A stretch of 13,732 nt of DNA, taken from NCBI GenBank assembly GCA_964459805.1, contig CAYWOD010000088.1, positions 1 through 13,732 on the forward strand. The letters run 5' to 3'. Within the stretch, counting starts at the first letter, position 1. The number at the start of each line of letters is the position of its first letter. Origin of the DNA: DAOVRL01 sp964459805 (GTDB lineage Bacteria; Planctomycetota; Phycisphaerae; Sedimentisphaerales; Anaerobacaceae). A model generated the notes under the pieces. It did not search any database. It saw only the letters and a program-made list of their open reading frames with translations, and was not told where the DNA came from. The position numbers and the translations under genes are program-made. Below are positions 7,190 through 13,732 of the stretch, piece by piece.

Positions 7190-7465
7190 ATGATTGAATG
7201 CACGCAATATGTCCTGGCCTGGGGTGGTATTCCCGGCGGATGGGAGTGGATAGTCATTCTCGTGGTGGCGCTGCTGATATTCGGCAGACGCCTTCCCGAG
7301 ATCGCCCGTAGCGTGGGCAAGAGCCTCACCGAGTTCAAGAAAGGCATCAACGAAGCCAAAGAAAACACCGATGATTTGGCCAGTGACGTGAAGGAGATCA
7401 AGAACGAGGTCGTGGAAGATGCCAAGCAGGCAGCGGGTCTGGACGAGTCGGAGACGATGAAATAG
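7190..7465 (+). CDS. tatA: Sec-independent protein translocase subunit TatA
   Basis: A 91-residue TatA-type protein: a short N-terminus, one membrane segment (WEWIVILVVALLIFG, about 18-32), then the hallmark FGRRLPEIARSVGKSLTEFKKG amphipathic helix and a charged, helical tail. TatA oligomers form the Tat export path for folded proteins. AAAGGAG lies 6 nt before the ATG. It is followed after 47 nt by tatC on the same strand. No separate tatB is present in the window, so this subunit may serve both TatA and TatB roles, as in minimal TatAC systems. Four predicted Tat substrates are encoded divergently next door. Confidence 0.95.
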   Translation: MIECTQYVLAWGGIPGGWEWIVILVVALLIFGRRLPEIARSVGKSLTEFKKGINEAKENTDDLASDVKEIKNEVVEDAKQAAGLDESETMK

Positions 7466-7512
7466 TCCGCTGAGGTTCGCTATCCCCGGATACGAGCCTT
7501 TTCTAACTCGAA

Positions 7513-8541
7513 ATGGGCACCAGCAAAAAGAAGATCCAGGATCCCTTCGATTCCACTATGAGTCTCGGCGACCATTTAGAGGAGCTGCGCGCGCGCTTGC
7601 TCCTGGCGATATTCGGATTGGTAATAGGCGCGGTGGCCTGCCTCTTGTTAGGCAAAAAAATAATCCATTTCATAGAACGCCCCTATCTCAACATAGTGAA
7701 ACCACGGACAACTGATCCTAATGACGGGGTGACTGCGGCCGGTCCAACCGATCTGGTAACGGCTCTGTGTGCGAACCTCATAGAGGCATTAGCATCCGAC
7801 TCAAATGCACCTGCTATGGACCCCAATGTGGTGAGATTCGTGCAAAAAGTGTACTCCGAGACGGTAGAGGCATGGGCAGATGATCCTAATGTGAAAACCA
7901 CGAAGGCCAAGGCCAAACCCCCCGCAGCCGGACCGCGTCTCCAGACACTTGCCCCGGCCGACGGGTTCGTTAGTTATATGAAGATATCGCTGATCTCAGG
8001 GCTGATAGTCTCATCGCCTTGGGTGTTCTATCAGTTGTGGATGTTCGTTGCGGCGGGGCTATATCATAATGAAAAAAAGTATGTTCATACGGCGGTGCCT
8101 TTCTCGGTGGCGCTATTTGTCTTGGGGGCGTTATTCTTTCTTCTTGTGGTTGCGCCGCTTGCGCTGAGGTTCCTGATTGGATTCAATACGAGATTTCTCG
8201 GAGTCAACTCACACTTTACGTTCCAGAACTACATATCCTTCGTGACCACACTTATGCTGATTTTCGGGATTGCTTTTCAAACGCCCATAGCCATTCTCAT
8301 TTTAACCAGGACGGGTCTGGTTTCGATCCGGGCACTGCGGAGGTCAAGGAAATACGTCCTCCTCGGGATATTCGTGGTCGCCGCGATGGCGACTCCGCCG
8401 GACGTTATTTCCCAAATAACGTTGGCGATACCGCTGTTCTTCCTGTTCGAGCTTGGCATAGTGCTGAGTTGGTTTGCAGCCCGAAGGAGGAAGAAGAAGG
8501 AGGCCAAGGAGAGCCCACCGAGCGAGCCGGATGTGTACTGA
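7513..8541 (+). CDS. tatC: Twin-arginine translocase receptor subunit TatC, with enlarged first periplasmic loop
   Basis: A 342-residue TatC, the multispanning receptor for twin-arginine signals. Conserved parts are LGDHLEELRARLL (18-30), the first membrane segment (about 30-48), ERPYL (55-59), PWVFYQLWMFVAAGLYHNEKKYV (169-191) with the conserved glutamate E187, and ATPPDVISQ (293-301). FQTP at 255-258 has Q where E. coli has E170. The usual length is about 250 residues; the excess lies in the first periplasmic loop (about 49-155), where residues near 64-142 are low in conserved motifs and end in a K/A/P-rich stretch. A basic tail follows the last segment. The ATG at 7513 lacks a clear ribosome site; an ATG at 7558 just before LGDHLEEL is an alternative with no better site. 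Confidence 0.93.
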   Translation: MGTSKKKIQDPFDSTMSLGDHLEELRARLLLAIFGLVIGAVACLLLGKKIIHFIERPYLNIVKPRTTDPNDGVTAAGPTDLVTALCANLIEALASDSNAPAMDPNVVRFVQKVYSETVEAWADDPNVKTTKAKAKPPAAGPRLQTLAPADGFVSYMKISLISGLIVSSPWVFYQLWMFVAAGLYHNEKKYVHTAVPFSVALFVLGALFFLLVVAPLALRFLIGFNTRFLGVNSHFTFQNYISFVTTLMLIFGIAFQTPIAILILTRTGLVSIRALRRSRKYVLLGIFVVAAMATPPDVISQITLAIPLFFLFELGIVLSWFAARRRKKKEAKESPPSEPDVY

Positions 8542-8634
8542 CGGCGACAAAGGGCCCGGCCGAAGAACTATGAAAACAACGACCCAGACCAATCACAGGA
8601 ATCAAGTGTGTTCAATACCAGTGTACTATGAAAC

Positions 8635-8676
8635 CACAGGTCGATTAGCCCTCCCTTACGGTCGGGCCTCTGTTGC
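8635..8676. repeat. Possible short interspersed repeat in the convergent gap after tatC
   Basis: The 157-nt convergent gap between tatC and the nuclease gene contains GCCCTCCCTTACGGTCGGGC, with short GCCC/GGGC arms. It looks like a dispersed repeat by recollection only. No T-tract terminator is seen on either strand. Confidence 0.25.
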
Positions 8677-8698
8677 GTGGATTTGTTGAGTGGCAGGG

Positions 8699-10105
8699 TC
8701 AGTCAAGGATGGCCTCGTCTCGGTATGCGGGGACGGCGACTTTCCAGCCGGTCTCTTTTCTGACATAATCGCCAAATTGCTGTGCGCTGTTGGCCTCGCC
8801 GTGGACGACAAAGAGCTTTCTGGGCGGCTTTTTCAATCCGCGGAGCCACCGCAGCAGCTCTTCTCTGTCGGCGTGGGCCGAGAAGCCGCCAATCCGGGCA
8901 ATCCTTGCCTTGACCGGGTACTCCTGGCCAAGTATTCGGACTTCCTTTTCGCCGTTGACGATTCTTCTGCCCAGCGTGCCCATGGCCTGGTATCCGACAA
9001 ACATTATAGTATTTTCACGCCCGGTGATATTGTTGACGAGGTGGTGCTTTACTCTGCCGCCCGTGCACATACCCGAGCCCGCAATGACCATTATCGTCCC
9101 TCTTATCTGGTTGATGGCCTTCGACTCTTTGGTGCTCTGAACAATTTTCAGTCCGGGAAAGTTGAATGGCGATTTGCGGTTGTCTATAAACTCGGTCATC
9201 TCCTCGTCGAACAGCTCGGGGTGGCCCTTGAAGACCTTTGTGATGCGTGCGGCCATCGGGCTATCCAGGAACACCGTGAGCTGCGGTATGGCGCCCGCGA
9301 GTAGCAATTCATTTATGTAATACAACACCTCCTGCGACCGCTCGAGCGCAAAGCTTGGAACAATGATTTTGCCTCCTGCTTTTTTGGTTGTGTTTATCAC
9401 TTCGCCAATTTCCTTCTTGGTATCTTCAGCTCCCTGATGGACCCTGTCGCCGTAGGTGGACTCAATGAAGACATAGTCAGCGGTCTCAAATACGGTCGGG
9501 TCACATACGATAGGCCTGTCCGGGCGGCCGATGTCACCTGAAAACAAGATAATCCTTTCCTGCCCGCCCTGCCGTACCTTCACCCTTATAATCGAAGAGC
9601 CAAGCACGTGGCCGGCGTCATAGAAAGTCGCCTCGACATCATTGCCAAGGTCAACCGATTTCCTGTACTTGACCCGCGAAAAGTGCGGAAAGCACGCCTC
9701 GGCGTCGGCCGTAGTATAGAGCGGGACGTAGGGGTAGCGTCCTTTTCGGCCTTCCCGTTTGTGCCTTTTGCGTTTGTACTCGGCGTCCTCTTCCTGGATC
9801 TTGGCCGAATCCAATAATATGATTTGCGCGATCTCAGAGGTGGCCGCGGTACAGTATATCCTGCCTTTGAACCCCTCGCGGACGAGCTTCGGCAGCAGGC
9901 CGCAGTGGTCCAGATGAGCATGCGTCAGCAGCACGGCATCTATGCTATCGGGCGGCACGACAAAGGGCTCCCAGTTTCTTGCCTTGAAATCCCGCTCCTG
10001 GTAAAGCCCGCAATCCACCAGGACCTTAATGCCGTTGGCCTCTAACAGGTGCCGAGAGCCCGTTACGTTCTGCGCAGCGCCGAGAAATTGCAATTTCAAC
10101 TGCAT
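8699..10105 (-). CDS. Metallo-beta-lactamase/beta-CASP RNA-processing exonuclease family protein
   Basis: A 468-residue protein with all hallmarks of the RNA-specific beta-CASP family, which cleaves RNA with two metal ions. Motif 1 ends VDCG (30-33). Motif 2 is THAHLDH (61-67; H62, H64, D66, H67). Motif 3 is DAGHVLGSS (163-171; H166), motif 4 SGDIGR (189-194; D191). Beta-CASP motif A is ESTYGD (215-220), motif B PSFALERSQEVLYYI (250-264), and motif C FSAHAD (408-413; H411). The end has VVHGE (433-437). The order and length fit the family of prokaryotic RNA exonucleases related to CPSF73. GAGG lies 6 nt before the ATG, and a consensus promoter is 39 nt upstream. It is transcribed alone, convergent with tatC. 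No link to the Tat genes is evident. Confidence 0.93.
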   Translation of the reverse strand: MQLKLQFLGAAQNVTGSRHLLEANGIKVLVDCGLYQERDFKARNWEPFVVPPDSIDAVLLTHAHLDHCGLLPKLVREGFKGRIYCTAATSEIAQIILLDSAKIQEEDAEYKRKRHKREGRKGRYPYVPLYTTADAEACFPHFSRVKYRKSVDLGNDVEATFYDAGHVLGSSIIRVKVRQGGQERIILFSGDIGRPDRPIVCDPTVFETADYVFIESTYGDRVHQGAEDTKKEIGEVINTTKKAGGKIIVPSFALERSQEVLYYINELLLAGAIPQLTVFLDSPMAARITKVFKGHPELFDEEMTEFIDNRKSPFNFPGLKIVQSTKESKAINQIRGTIMVIAGSGMCTGGRVKHHLVNNITGRENTIMFVGYQAMGTLGRRIVNGEKEVRILGQEYPVKARIARIGGFSAHADREELLRWLRGLKKPPRKLFVVHGEANSAQQFGDYVRKETGWKVAVPAYRDEAILD

Positions 10106-10143
10106 ACGTTACCTCGTTCCAATGACAAGTATCCGAAACGTTT

Positions 10144-10172
10144 ATTATAATGCTTTTTGGTGACAATGTCAA
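10144..10172 (-). promoter_or_regulatory. Consensus housekeeping promoter for the beta-CASP nuclease gene
   Basis: On the minus strand TTGACA (10172-10167) and TATAAT (10149-10144) are 17 bp apart, both exact consensus. A small palindrome TGACA-A-TGTCA (10161-10171) overlaps the -35 box. The start codon lies at 10105. Confidence 0.8.
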
Positions 10173-10206
10173 GTGCCGGAGCAAGCCAACGCAATCTCAA
10201 AAAATA

Positions 10207-10260
10207 TTTAGCCCCCAGCCCCATGATCTTACCTGCCTATAAGGCAGTGATGGGGGTTCT
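10207..10260 (+). repeat. REP-like hairpin, family TTTAGCCC, copy 1
   Basis: TTTAGCCCCCA opens the element and TGGGGGTTCTTCTCCC closes it. CCCCAT (10219-10224) can pair with ATGGGG (10250-10255), and CTGCCT-ATA-AGGCAG (10233-10247) forms an inner perfect hairpin. The flanks match the two other copies, but the centre is longer. Confidence 0.55.
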
Positions 10261-10367
10261 TCTCCCGCAGCGGGTTTGTTTCACCGGGGTCACCTGCGTT
10301 CATATCACCATGTATCCAACTGTTTCCGACACCGTCAATTCCCTTATGAGGTCAAAGACCTCACGCG

Positions 10368-10400
10368 TTTAGCCCCCAGCACTGCTGGGGGTTCCCCTCC
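10368..10400 (+). repeat. REP-like hairpin, family TTTAGCCC, copy 2
   Basis: TTTAG is followed by CCCCCAGCA-C-TGCTGGGGG, a perfect 9-bp arm pair, then TTCCCCTCC. Flanks are shared with the copy at 10585 while the stem sequence differs. Confidence 0.65.
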
Positions 10401-10461
10401 AGGCCGGGGTTCCCGCAAAAGATTTCCAAAAACTTCGATATTCCAAATTCCTTGTTCAATA

Positions 10462-10484
10462 CCTGTCCTGAGCACGGCCGAAGG
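10462..10484 (+). repeat. 23-bp interspersed repeat
   Basis: CCTGTCCTGAGCACGGCCGAAGG matches the reverse complement of 12-34 at 20 of 23 positions. It lies inside the gene-poor region between two hairpin repeats. Confidence 0.6.
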
Positions 10485-10584
10485 ATTCGATATTAATTCC
10501 CCCTCGCTCACCCCCGCCTTCCACCCGGCCTCCGCCCGTCTGTCAAAACAAACCGCCCCGACGAACGTCGGGCCATCCAAATCA

Positions 10585-10615
10585 TTTAGCCCACGGCATT
10601 GCCGTGGGTTCCCCA
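10585..10615 (+). repeat. REP-like hairpin, family TTTAGCCC, copy 3
   Basis: TTTAG is followed by CCCACGGCA-T-TGCCGTGGG, a perfect 9-bp arm pair, then TTCCCCACC. Compared with copy 2, paired stem positions change together, leaving the flanks alike. Confidence 0.65.
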
Positions 10616-10778
10616 CCCCACAAAAAAATCCTCTCCCAATTCACAAATAACCTACACGCCCACCCCGCACGTCACCACATACCCAATCATTCCCCCCACA
10701 ATCAAAACCATAAAAAAACCCCCTCATCCGGTTAATGCGTAGGTGGCCTGACAAACCACGCCCTCGGACTTGGCTGGA

Positions 10779-10860
10779 GAGAAAAATCGTTTGGGCAGAG
10801 GCTCAAATTTGGGGCACAGGGGGGAAATTTGTGCCTCTGGGGCCCCGAACGATTTTTCTC
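10779..10860. repeat. Long near-perfect inverted repeat
   Basis: The outer arms GAGAAAAATCGTT (10779-10791) and AACGATTTTTCTC (10848-10860) are perfect. The inner arms CAGAGGCTCAAATTT (10796-10810) and AAATTTGTGCCTCTG (10825-10839) pair at 14 of 15 positions. A small asymmetric bulge and a 14-nt loop complete an approximately 82-nt cruciform or RNA hairpin. It is not placed between converging genes, so a simple terminator role is unlikely. Confidence 0.75.
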
Positions 10861-11091
10861 GGTCATACGATACGCCAATCTCACCTATCCATTTCCCGGA
10901 TGAACCAAAAAAAACGCCCCGGCCCTCGCCCCATTGTCCCTTTATCCCGCGAGATGACAACGTTTGTCTATCTCATCGAGACCCCAGTTTGCCGAAGCCA
11001 TCAGTAGCTTTGCGCCCAACTGGCATCGGTAGAACACCAACAGCTATAAGTGTCCGGCGAGTTCTGGGTATGCTAAACTACGGACAGTACG

Positions 11092-11344
11092 CCTGTTGAA
11101 AAAACCCTTGATTCCCGATAAGATATTATACATCAAATAACTGCTGGATGCCACGTCACTATTACAAAAGCATGGAGGCTTCATCATGATCGGTAGGCAG
11201 AACCGTTGGCAGGAAGATTTGTTTGTTGCCGGGCAGTTGTCATCTCTGATTCCGCAAGATCATATTCTCAAGCAAGTTGACAAAGTCCTTGCTCTGTCCT
11301 GGCTTCGGGAAGAATTACAACGAATTGAGGAGCTTTTCAACAGC
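11092..11344 (+). mobile_element. Internally deleted IS1182-like element with both terminal repeats
   Basis: CTGTTGAAAA (11093-11102) and TTTTCAACAG (11334-11343) form a perfect 10-bp inverted pair. They bracket only about 250 bp that contains the start of a transposase. IS1182-type elements have ends with similar TGTTGAAAA-like sequence and encode proteins of several hundred residues, so most of the interior has been lost. No clear target duplication was found. A plausible promoter, TTGAAA (11096-11101) and TAAGAT (11119-11124) with 17 bp between, starts inside the left end. Confidence 0.65.
11186..11320 (+). pseudogene. Transposase N-terminal fragment, IS1182-like
   Basis: The reading frame opens with about 44 residues typical of IS1182/IS5-type transposases: LFVAGQLSSLIPQDHILKQVDKV and LSWLREEL. 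GGAGG lies 7 nt before the ATG, so the original start is intact. After about 11317 the similarity stops, just before the right terminal repeat. The frame continues to 11452, but the remainder is antisense to the pilin gene and is not transposase. All catalytic (DDE) residues are missing, so it cannot be an active transposase. End position is approximate. Confidence 0.75.
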
Positions 11345-11371
11345 CCCGCTGTCCCCAGTTTGTCTAGTTTG

Positions 11372-11872
11372 TCAATAATCGACAAAGGCAACGCCTTTAC
11401 TGTCGGTGCCGGACTGGTTGATCTTGAACTCGGCTGTTTCTTTCTTGTATAACCATCCTGTGGAGCCGTCGGTTGCTGCTGCGAAGTTGGTAGCCTCCGC
11501 AACATAGGCGATGGTGTTCAGATTGTTGTATGGATTTTGCGGCAACTTCTTAACATAAGGCCCATACTCATAAGGACCGGCAGGCACTGTTGATACAGAA
11601 GCTTGCCCGGTCAAGGCTGTGGTACCGACAAACTGAGTCTGCAACGTTCCCACGGCAGCCTGGGAACCACTAACATATCCGGGCGGGATGCCGTTGTGCT
11701 GCATCTTGTACAGTTCGATCTGGCTTCGCATTGTCCTTAGAGTGTCCTTTGCCGCCGACGCCCGGGCCTCTGCAACATGACCCTGAAATGTCGGCAGAAC
11801 CAGTGCGGCAAGGATACCCAGGATTGATACAACCAATATCACTTCGACGAGTGTAAACGCCCTTGTTCTCAT
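11372..11872 (-). CDS. Type IV pilin/type II secretion pseudopilin-like protein
   Basis: A 166-residue protein with a short class III prepilin leader: MRTRA followed by FTLVEVILVVSILGILAALVLPTF. Prepilin peptidase would cut before F6, leaving the conserved glutamate at mature position 5. The alanine before the cut, instead of the usual glycine, is common in planctomycetes as I recall. The C-terminal part (about 60-166) has a GspG-like layout with a PQNPYNN motif near residue 116 and a WLYKKE strand. No pilus or secretion genes are adjacent, so it may be an orphan substrate of machinery encoded elsewhere. AGGA lies 9 nt before the ATG. The deleted insertion sequence ends 28 bp past its stop codon. 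Whether it is a major pilin or a minor pseudopilin cannot be told. Confidence 0.85.
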   Translation of the reverse strand: MRTRAFTLVEVILVVSILGILAALVLPTFQGHVAEARASAAKDTLRTMRSQIELYKMQHNGIPPGYVSGSQAAVGTLQTQFVGTTALTGQASVSTVPAGPYEYGPYVKKLPQNPYNNLNTIAYVAEATNFAAATDGSTGWLYKKETAEFKINQSGTDSKGVAFVDY

Positions 11873-11992
11873 TTCTCTATATCCTACAAGAATGGAAGTC
11901 CTCGAATACTTGACTTATCGGCAATTACAAAAGGCTACTTTGCCGGGCAATTATCTTTTTTGGAAAAACCCTTTTTTCAAGAAAAAAAGTGC

Positions 11993-12021
11993 TTGAAACA
12001 GTGGCGTCTGTCCGATAATAT
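11993..12021 (+). promoter_or_regulatory. Candidate promoter for the PKD-domain protein gene
   Basis: TTGAAA (11993-11998) and TAATAT (12016-12021) are 17 bp apart. A second possible -10, TATAAT at 12030-12035, lacks a good -35. The gene starts at 12075. Confidence 0.5.
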
Positions 12022-12074
12022 GTGTACAGTATAATGCTACACTAAGGATTGTTCTTTTTTTAAGGAGTACCGCT

Positions 12075-13487
12075 ATGGAAACGAAAAGCAGTTGTCTACG
12101 AGCAGGGCCTGTGAGCATCTTATGGGGTGTTCTGGCGCTTTTGCTATGTGTCGTAACATGTGCTTTCGGTCTCATTGTTGGCCCCGGAGAACCGGTACCT
12201 ATCGATTCCCTACTTGAAGATTTTGTGACTGTGCAGAACGGTGGCACTCTTAACATGAATCCCCCCGCCGCCGCAGTGTGGGGGATAACTGCTCAGGCGG
12301 GCAGCATAGTAAACTTCTATGCCGGTGAAGTTCTGTATGAGGGTGTTACCGATGTTGCGGCTAGCGCTAGCGTAACGGTCTATGGAACAGAGCTTGTTGA
12401 GAGTGAAAATACGCCTTCGGCGAACCTCACAACTGTAACCGGCTACTATGAAAACGATGCCCCAATCTACCTTATATTTGCTCTCGCCGAAGGAGCAACC
12501 GTAACACTCGCAGCTCCGGGTGCCCCACCGCCGGAGAACACCCCGCCCGTAGCTGCCGCCGGGCCGGATATTGTAGTCTCCACCAAGGACATAGCCTCCA
12601 CGATAATCGAGGGTACGGCGACAGATCCCGATACGGAGGATTCCCTTACATATCGCTGGCTTGAGGGAACTGTTGAATTTACACTGTGGCAGCCCGTTGG
12701 CGACGGCGAGGCGACGTTAGACCTGGCAACCATCGAAGCACAATATCTGGGCATTGGAATTCACACGCTCACTCTGGAAGTAACTGATGGCAAGGTCACT
12801 GTCTTCGATGAGATGGATCTGACAATTGAGAACACGCCGCCTGTAGCAGACGCCGGCCCGGACACTGCAGTCCTAACTAAGAATATGGCCTCGATGATTA
12901 TCGAGGGTACCGCGACAGATTACGATACGGAGGATTTGCTTCAGTACCGATGGCTCAAAGGGACTGTTGAATGGGGGGAGTCGGCGTCCGTTGGAGAAAA
13001 CGGAGACGCTCCGTTAAATCTGGGAACTGTCCCGCCAGAGTATCTCACCAAGGGAACTCACATTCTCACCCTTGAAGTGTCAGACGGACAGGAAATTGAC
13101 TCCGACGAGATGATTCTGACGATCGAGGTGCAACAGATACAAATTGACATCAAGCCAGGCAGCGATAACAACGTTATTAACCTCGGGTCTAACGGAGTAG
13201 TTCCGGTGGCGATCCTCTCTACAGCAGACTTCGACGCAACAGCACTGGATCCTGATAGCATCTTCCTTGCCGGTGCTGGCGTAAGGGTCCGCGGAAAGCG
13301 CAACAAGTACCTGGCCAGCGAAGAAGATGTAAACGGTGACGGACTGGTCGATCTGAAGGTCAAGATTGAAACTCAAAACCTTGACCCCGGCACGTTCCAA
13401 GACGGCACGGCAATCCTGCAGGTAAAGGATGGCGAGACAGTGATATACGAGGGTTCAGACGAAATTACCATCGTGCCCCCACACTAA
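12075..13487 (+). CDS. Secreted protein with two tandem PKD/cadherin-like domains
   Basis: A 470-residue extracellular-type protein of unknown role. It has a signal peptide (hydrophobic about 14-31), then a beta-rich region (about 45-145). Two immunoglobulin-like repeats of 98 residues follow (about 155-252 and 253-351), each with NTPPVA-x-AGPD, IIEGTATD-x-DTED, YRWL and HxLTLEV-x-DG. The last part (about 355-467) has IDIKPGSDNNVINL, VPVAILSTADFD and a calcium-loop-like EDVNGDGLVDL (417-427), a module often seen at the ends of secreted bacterial and archaeal proteins. There is no PEP-CTERM or LPXTG-type anchor. TAAGGAG lies 7 nt before the ATG, an excellent ribosome site. It is divergent from the pilin gene and followed by an intrinsic terminator. 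A structural or adhesive surface role is plausible but unproven. Confidence 0.85.
   Translation: METKSSCLRAGPVSILWGVLALLLCVVTCAFGLIVGPGEPVPIDSLLEDFVTVQNGGTLNMNPPAAAVWGITAQAGSIVNFYAGEVLYEGVTDVAASASVTVYGTELVESENTPSANLTTVTGYYENDAPIYLIFALAEGATVTLAAPGAPPPENTPPVAAAGPDIVVSTKDIASTIIEGTATDPDTEDSLTYRWLEGTVEFTLWQPVGDGEATLDLATIEAQYLGIGIHTLTLEVTDGKVTVFDEMDLTIENTPPVADAGPDTAVLTKNMASMIIEGTATDYDTEDLLQYRWLKGTVEWGESASVGENGDAPLNLGTVPPEYLTKGTHILTLEVSDGQEIDSDEMILTIEVQQIQIDIKPGSDNNVINLGSNGVVPVAILSTADFDATALDPDSIFLAGAGVRVRGKRNKYLASEEDVNGDGLVDLKVKIETQNLDPGTFQDGTAILQVKDGETVIYEGSDEITIVPPH
12534..13121 (+). repeat. In-gene tandem duplication, 294-bp period
   Basis: The DNA from GAGAACACCCCGCCCGTAG (12534) recurs in frame from GAGAACACGCCGCCTGTAG (12828). 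It encodes the two 98-residue domains. Similarity is visible in the DNA as well as the protein, including shared blocks such as ATCGAGGGTAC and GATACGGAGGAT, pointing to duplication inside the gene. Confidence 0.75.
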
Positions 13488-13531
13488 CGAATGATGGGAT
13501 GGCTAATTGCGTCGTCCCGGGCTATAGGGCC

Positions 13532-13568
13532 CGCTGGAGCGAAAAAACGTTTGCCAGCGGTTTTTTCT
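13532..13568 (+). terminator. Intrinsic terminator after the PKD-domain gene
   Basis: CGCTGG (13532-13537) and CCAGCG (13554-13559) form a stem, followed by G and six T (13561-13566). An outer pair GGGCCCG (13527-13533) and CGGGCC (13573-13578) could compete with or extend the structure. It lies 45 nt past the stop codon. Confidence 0.7.
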
Positions 13569-13717
13569 CCATCGGGCCTTCTTATTCTCCATTCTAATTC
13601 CTTCATCGAGTATATCGCCCCTTCGCCCCGTAAGCAACCAGCCATTTCAATAATCAATTAAGAACCCACCCAACCATCCCGTAGTGCTCCCCTGAAATCA
13701 AGACACTTTTAAGCGGC

Positions 13718-13732
13718 AGCGAGGGTATTATG
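13718..13732 (+). other. Possible start of a next gene at the window edge
   Basis: The window ends with ATG (13730-13732) preceded by GCGAGGG at a spacing of about 5 nt. This could be a ribosome site and start codon, but no coding sequence is available to test it. Confidence 0.2.

Larger units (their letters stand above)
10106..11185. other. Gene-poor, repeat-rich intergenic region
   Basis: About 1.1 kb without a credible gene. It holds the nuclease promoter, three hairpins of one family (10207-10260, 10368-10400, 10585-10615), a perfect TGAGGTC-AAA-GACCTCA hairpin (10347-10363), a 23-bp repeat shared with the window start (10462-10484), a stretch of strong C-over-G bias (about 10616-10730), a long inverted repeat (10779-10860), a smaller imperfect hairpin (10951-10975), and the left end of a degraded insertion sequence (from 11092). 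Open frames here run through the hairpins and show no protein-like features. Confidence 0.65.

Noticed and set aside
6892..7425. Long minus-strand open frame of 177 codons opposite tatA and its leader
   Set aside because: It is antisense to tatA and to the two direct repeats; its internal peptide repetition only mirrors the DNA repeats, and it has no ribosome site.
10344..10616. Minus-strand frame of 90 codons in the repeat region
   Set aside because: It runs through two hairpin repeats and the 23-bp repeat; composition and ends are set by them.
10724..11099. Several frames of 78-109 codons on both strands
   Set aside because: They overlap the long inverted repeat and each other, lack ribosome sites and have no recognisable protein features.
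11970..11990. CTTTTTTC-AA-GAAAAAAAG as a terminator upstream of the PKD-domain gene
   Set aside because: The stem is nearly all A-T and lies upstream of the promoter between divergent genes; it is more likely just an A/T-rich tract.

Overview
The window looks like a chromosomal stretch from a Gram-negative planctomycete-like bacterium (Phycisphaerae-type; inferred). The clues are several twin-arginine (Tat) exported iron-sulfur or redox proteins, a DUF6599/DUF362 gene pair, a prepilin of the R-A-FTLVE type, a secreted protein with tandem PKD-like domains, and many short palindromic intergenic repeats. No rRNA, tRNA, CRISPR or phage genes were seen.

Left half (60-6514, minus strand): five genes read in one direction, probably an operon. 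In transcription order they are a membrane-anchored DUF6599-like protein, a Tat-signal DUF362 protein (8-nt overlap), a polytopic NapH/NapG-like polyferredoxin with an internal twin-arginine motif, and two tandem paralogous aldo/keto reductases that both carry Tat signals. A consensus promoter (TTGACA, 16 bp, TATAAT) precedes the cluster, with a 16-bp palindrome over the expected transcription start.

Centre (6515-8541): a 675-bp divergent region holds a nested palindromic repeat, a second consensus promoter, and a ~240-nt leader containing two ~88-nt direct repeats. Then come tatA and tatC on the plus strand; the TatC first periplasmic loop is greatly enlarged. The Tat translocon is thus divergent from a cluster with four predicted Tat substrates. 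I infer the cluster builds an exported electron-transfer system around the polyferredoxin and the two reductases; its substrate is unknown.

Right half (8699-13732): a beta-CASP metallo-beta-lactamase RNA nuclease (minus) with its own consensus promoter; a 1.1-kb gene-poor region full of hairpin repeats; an internally deleted IS1182-like element with both end repeats; a lone type IV pilin/pseudopilin-like gene (minus); and a divergent gene for a secreted protein with two duplicated PKD-like domains, followed by a clear intrinsic terminator.
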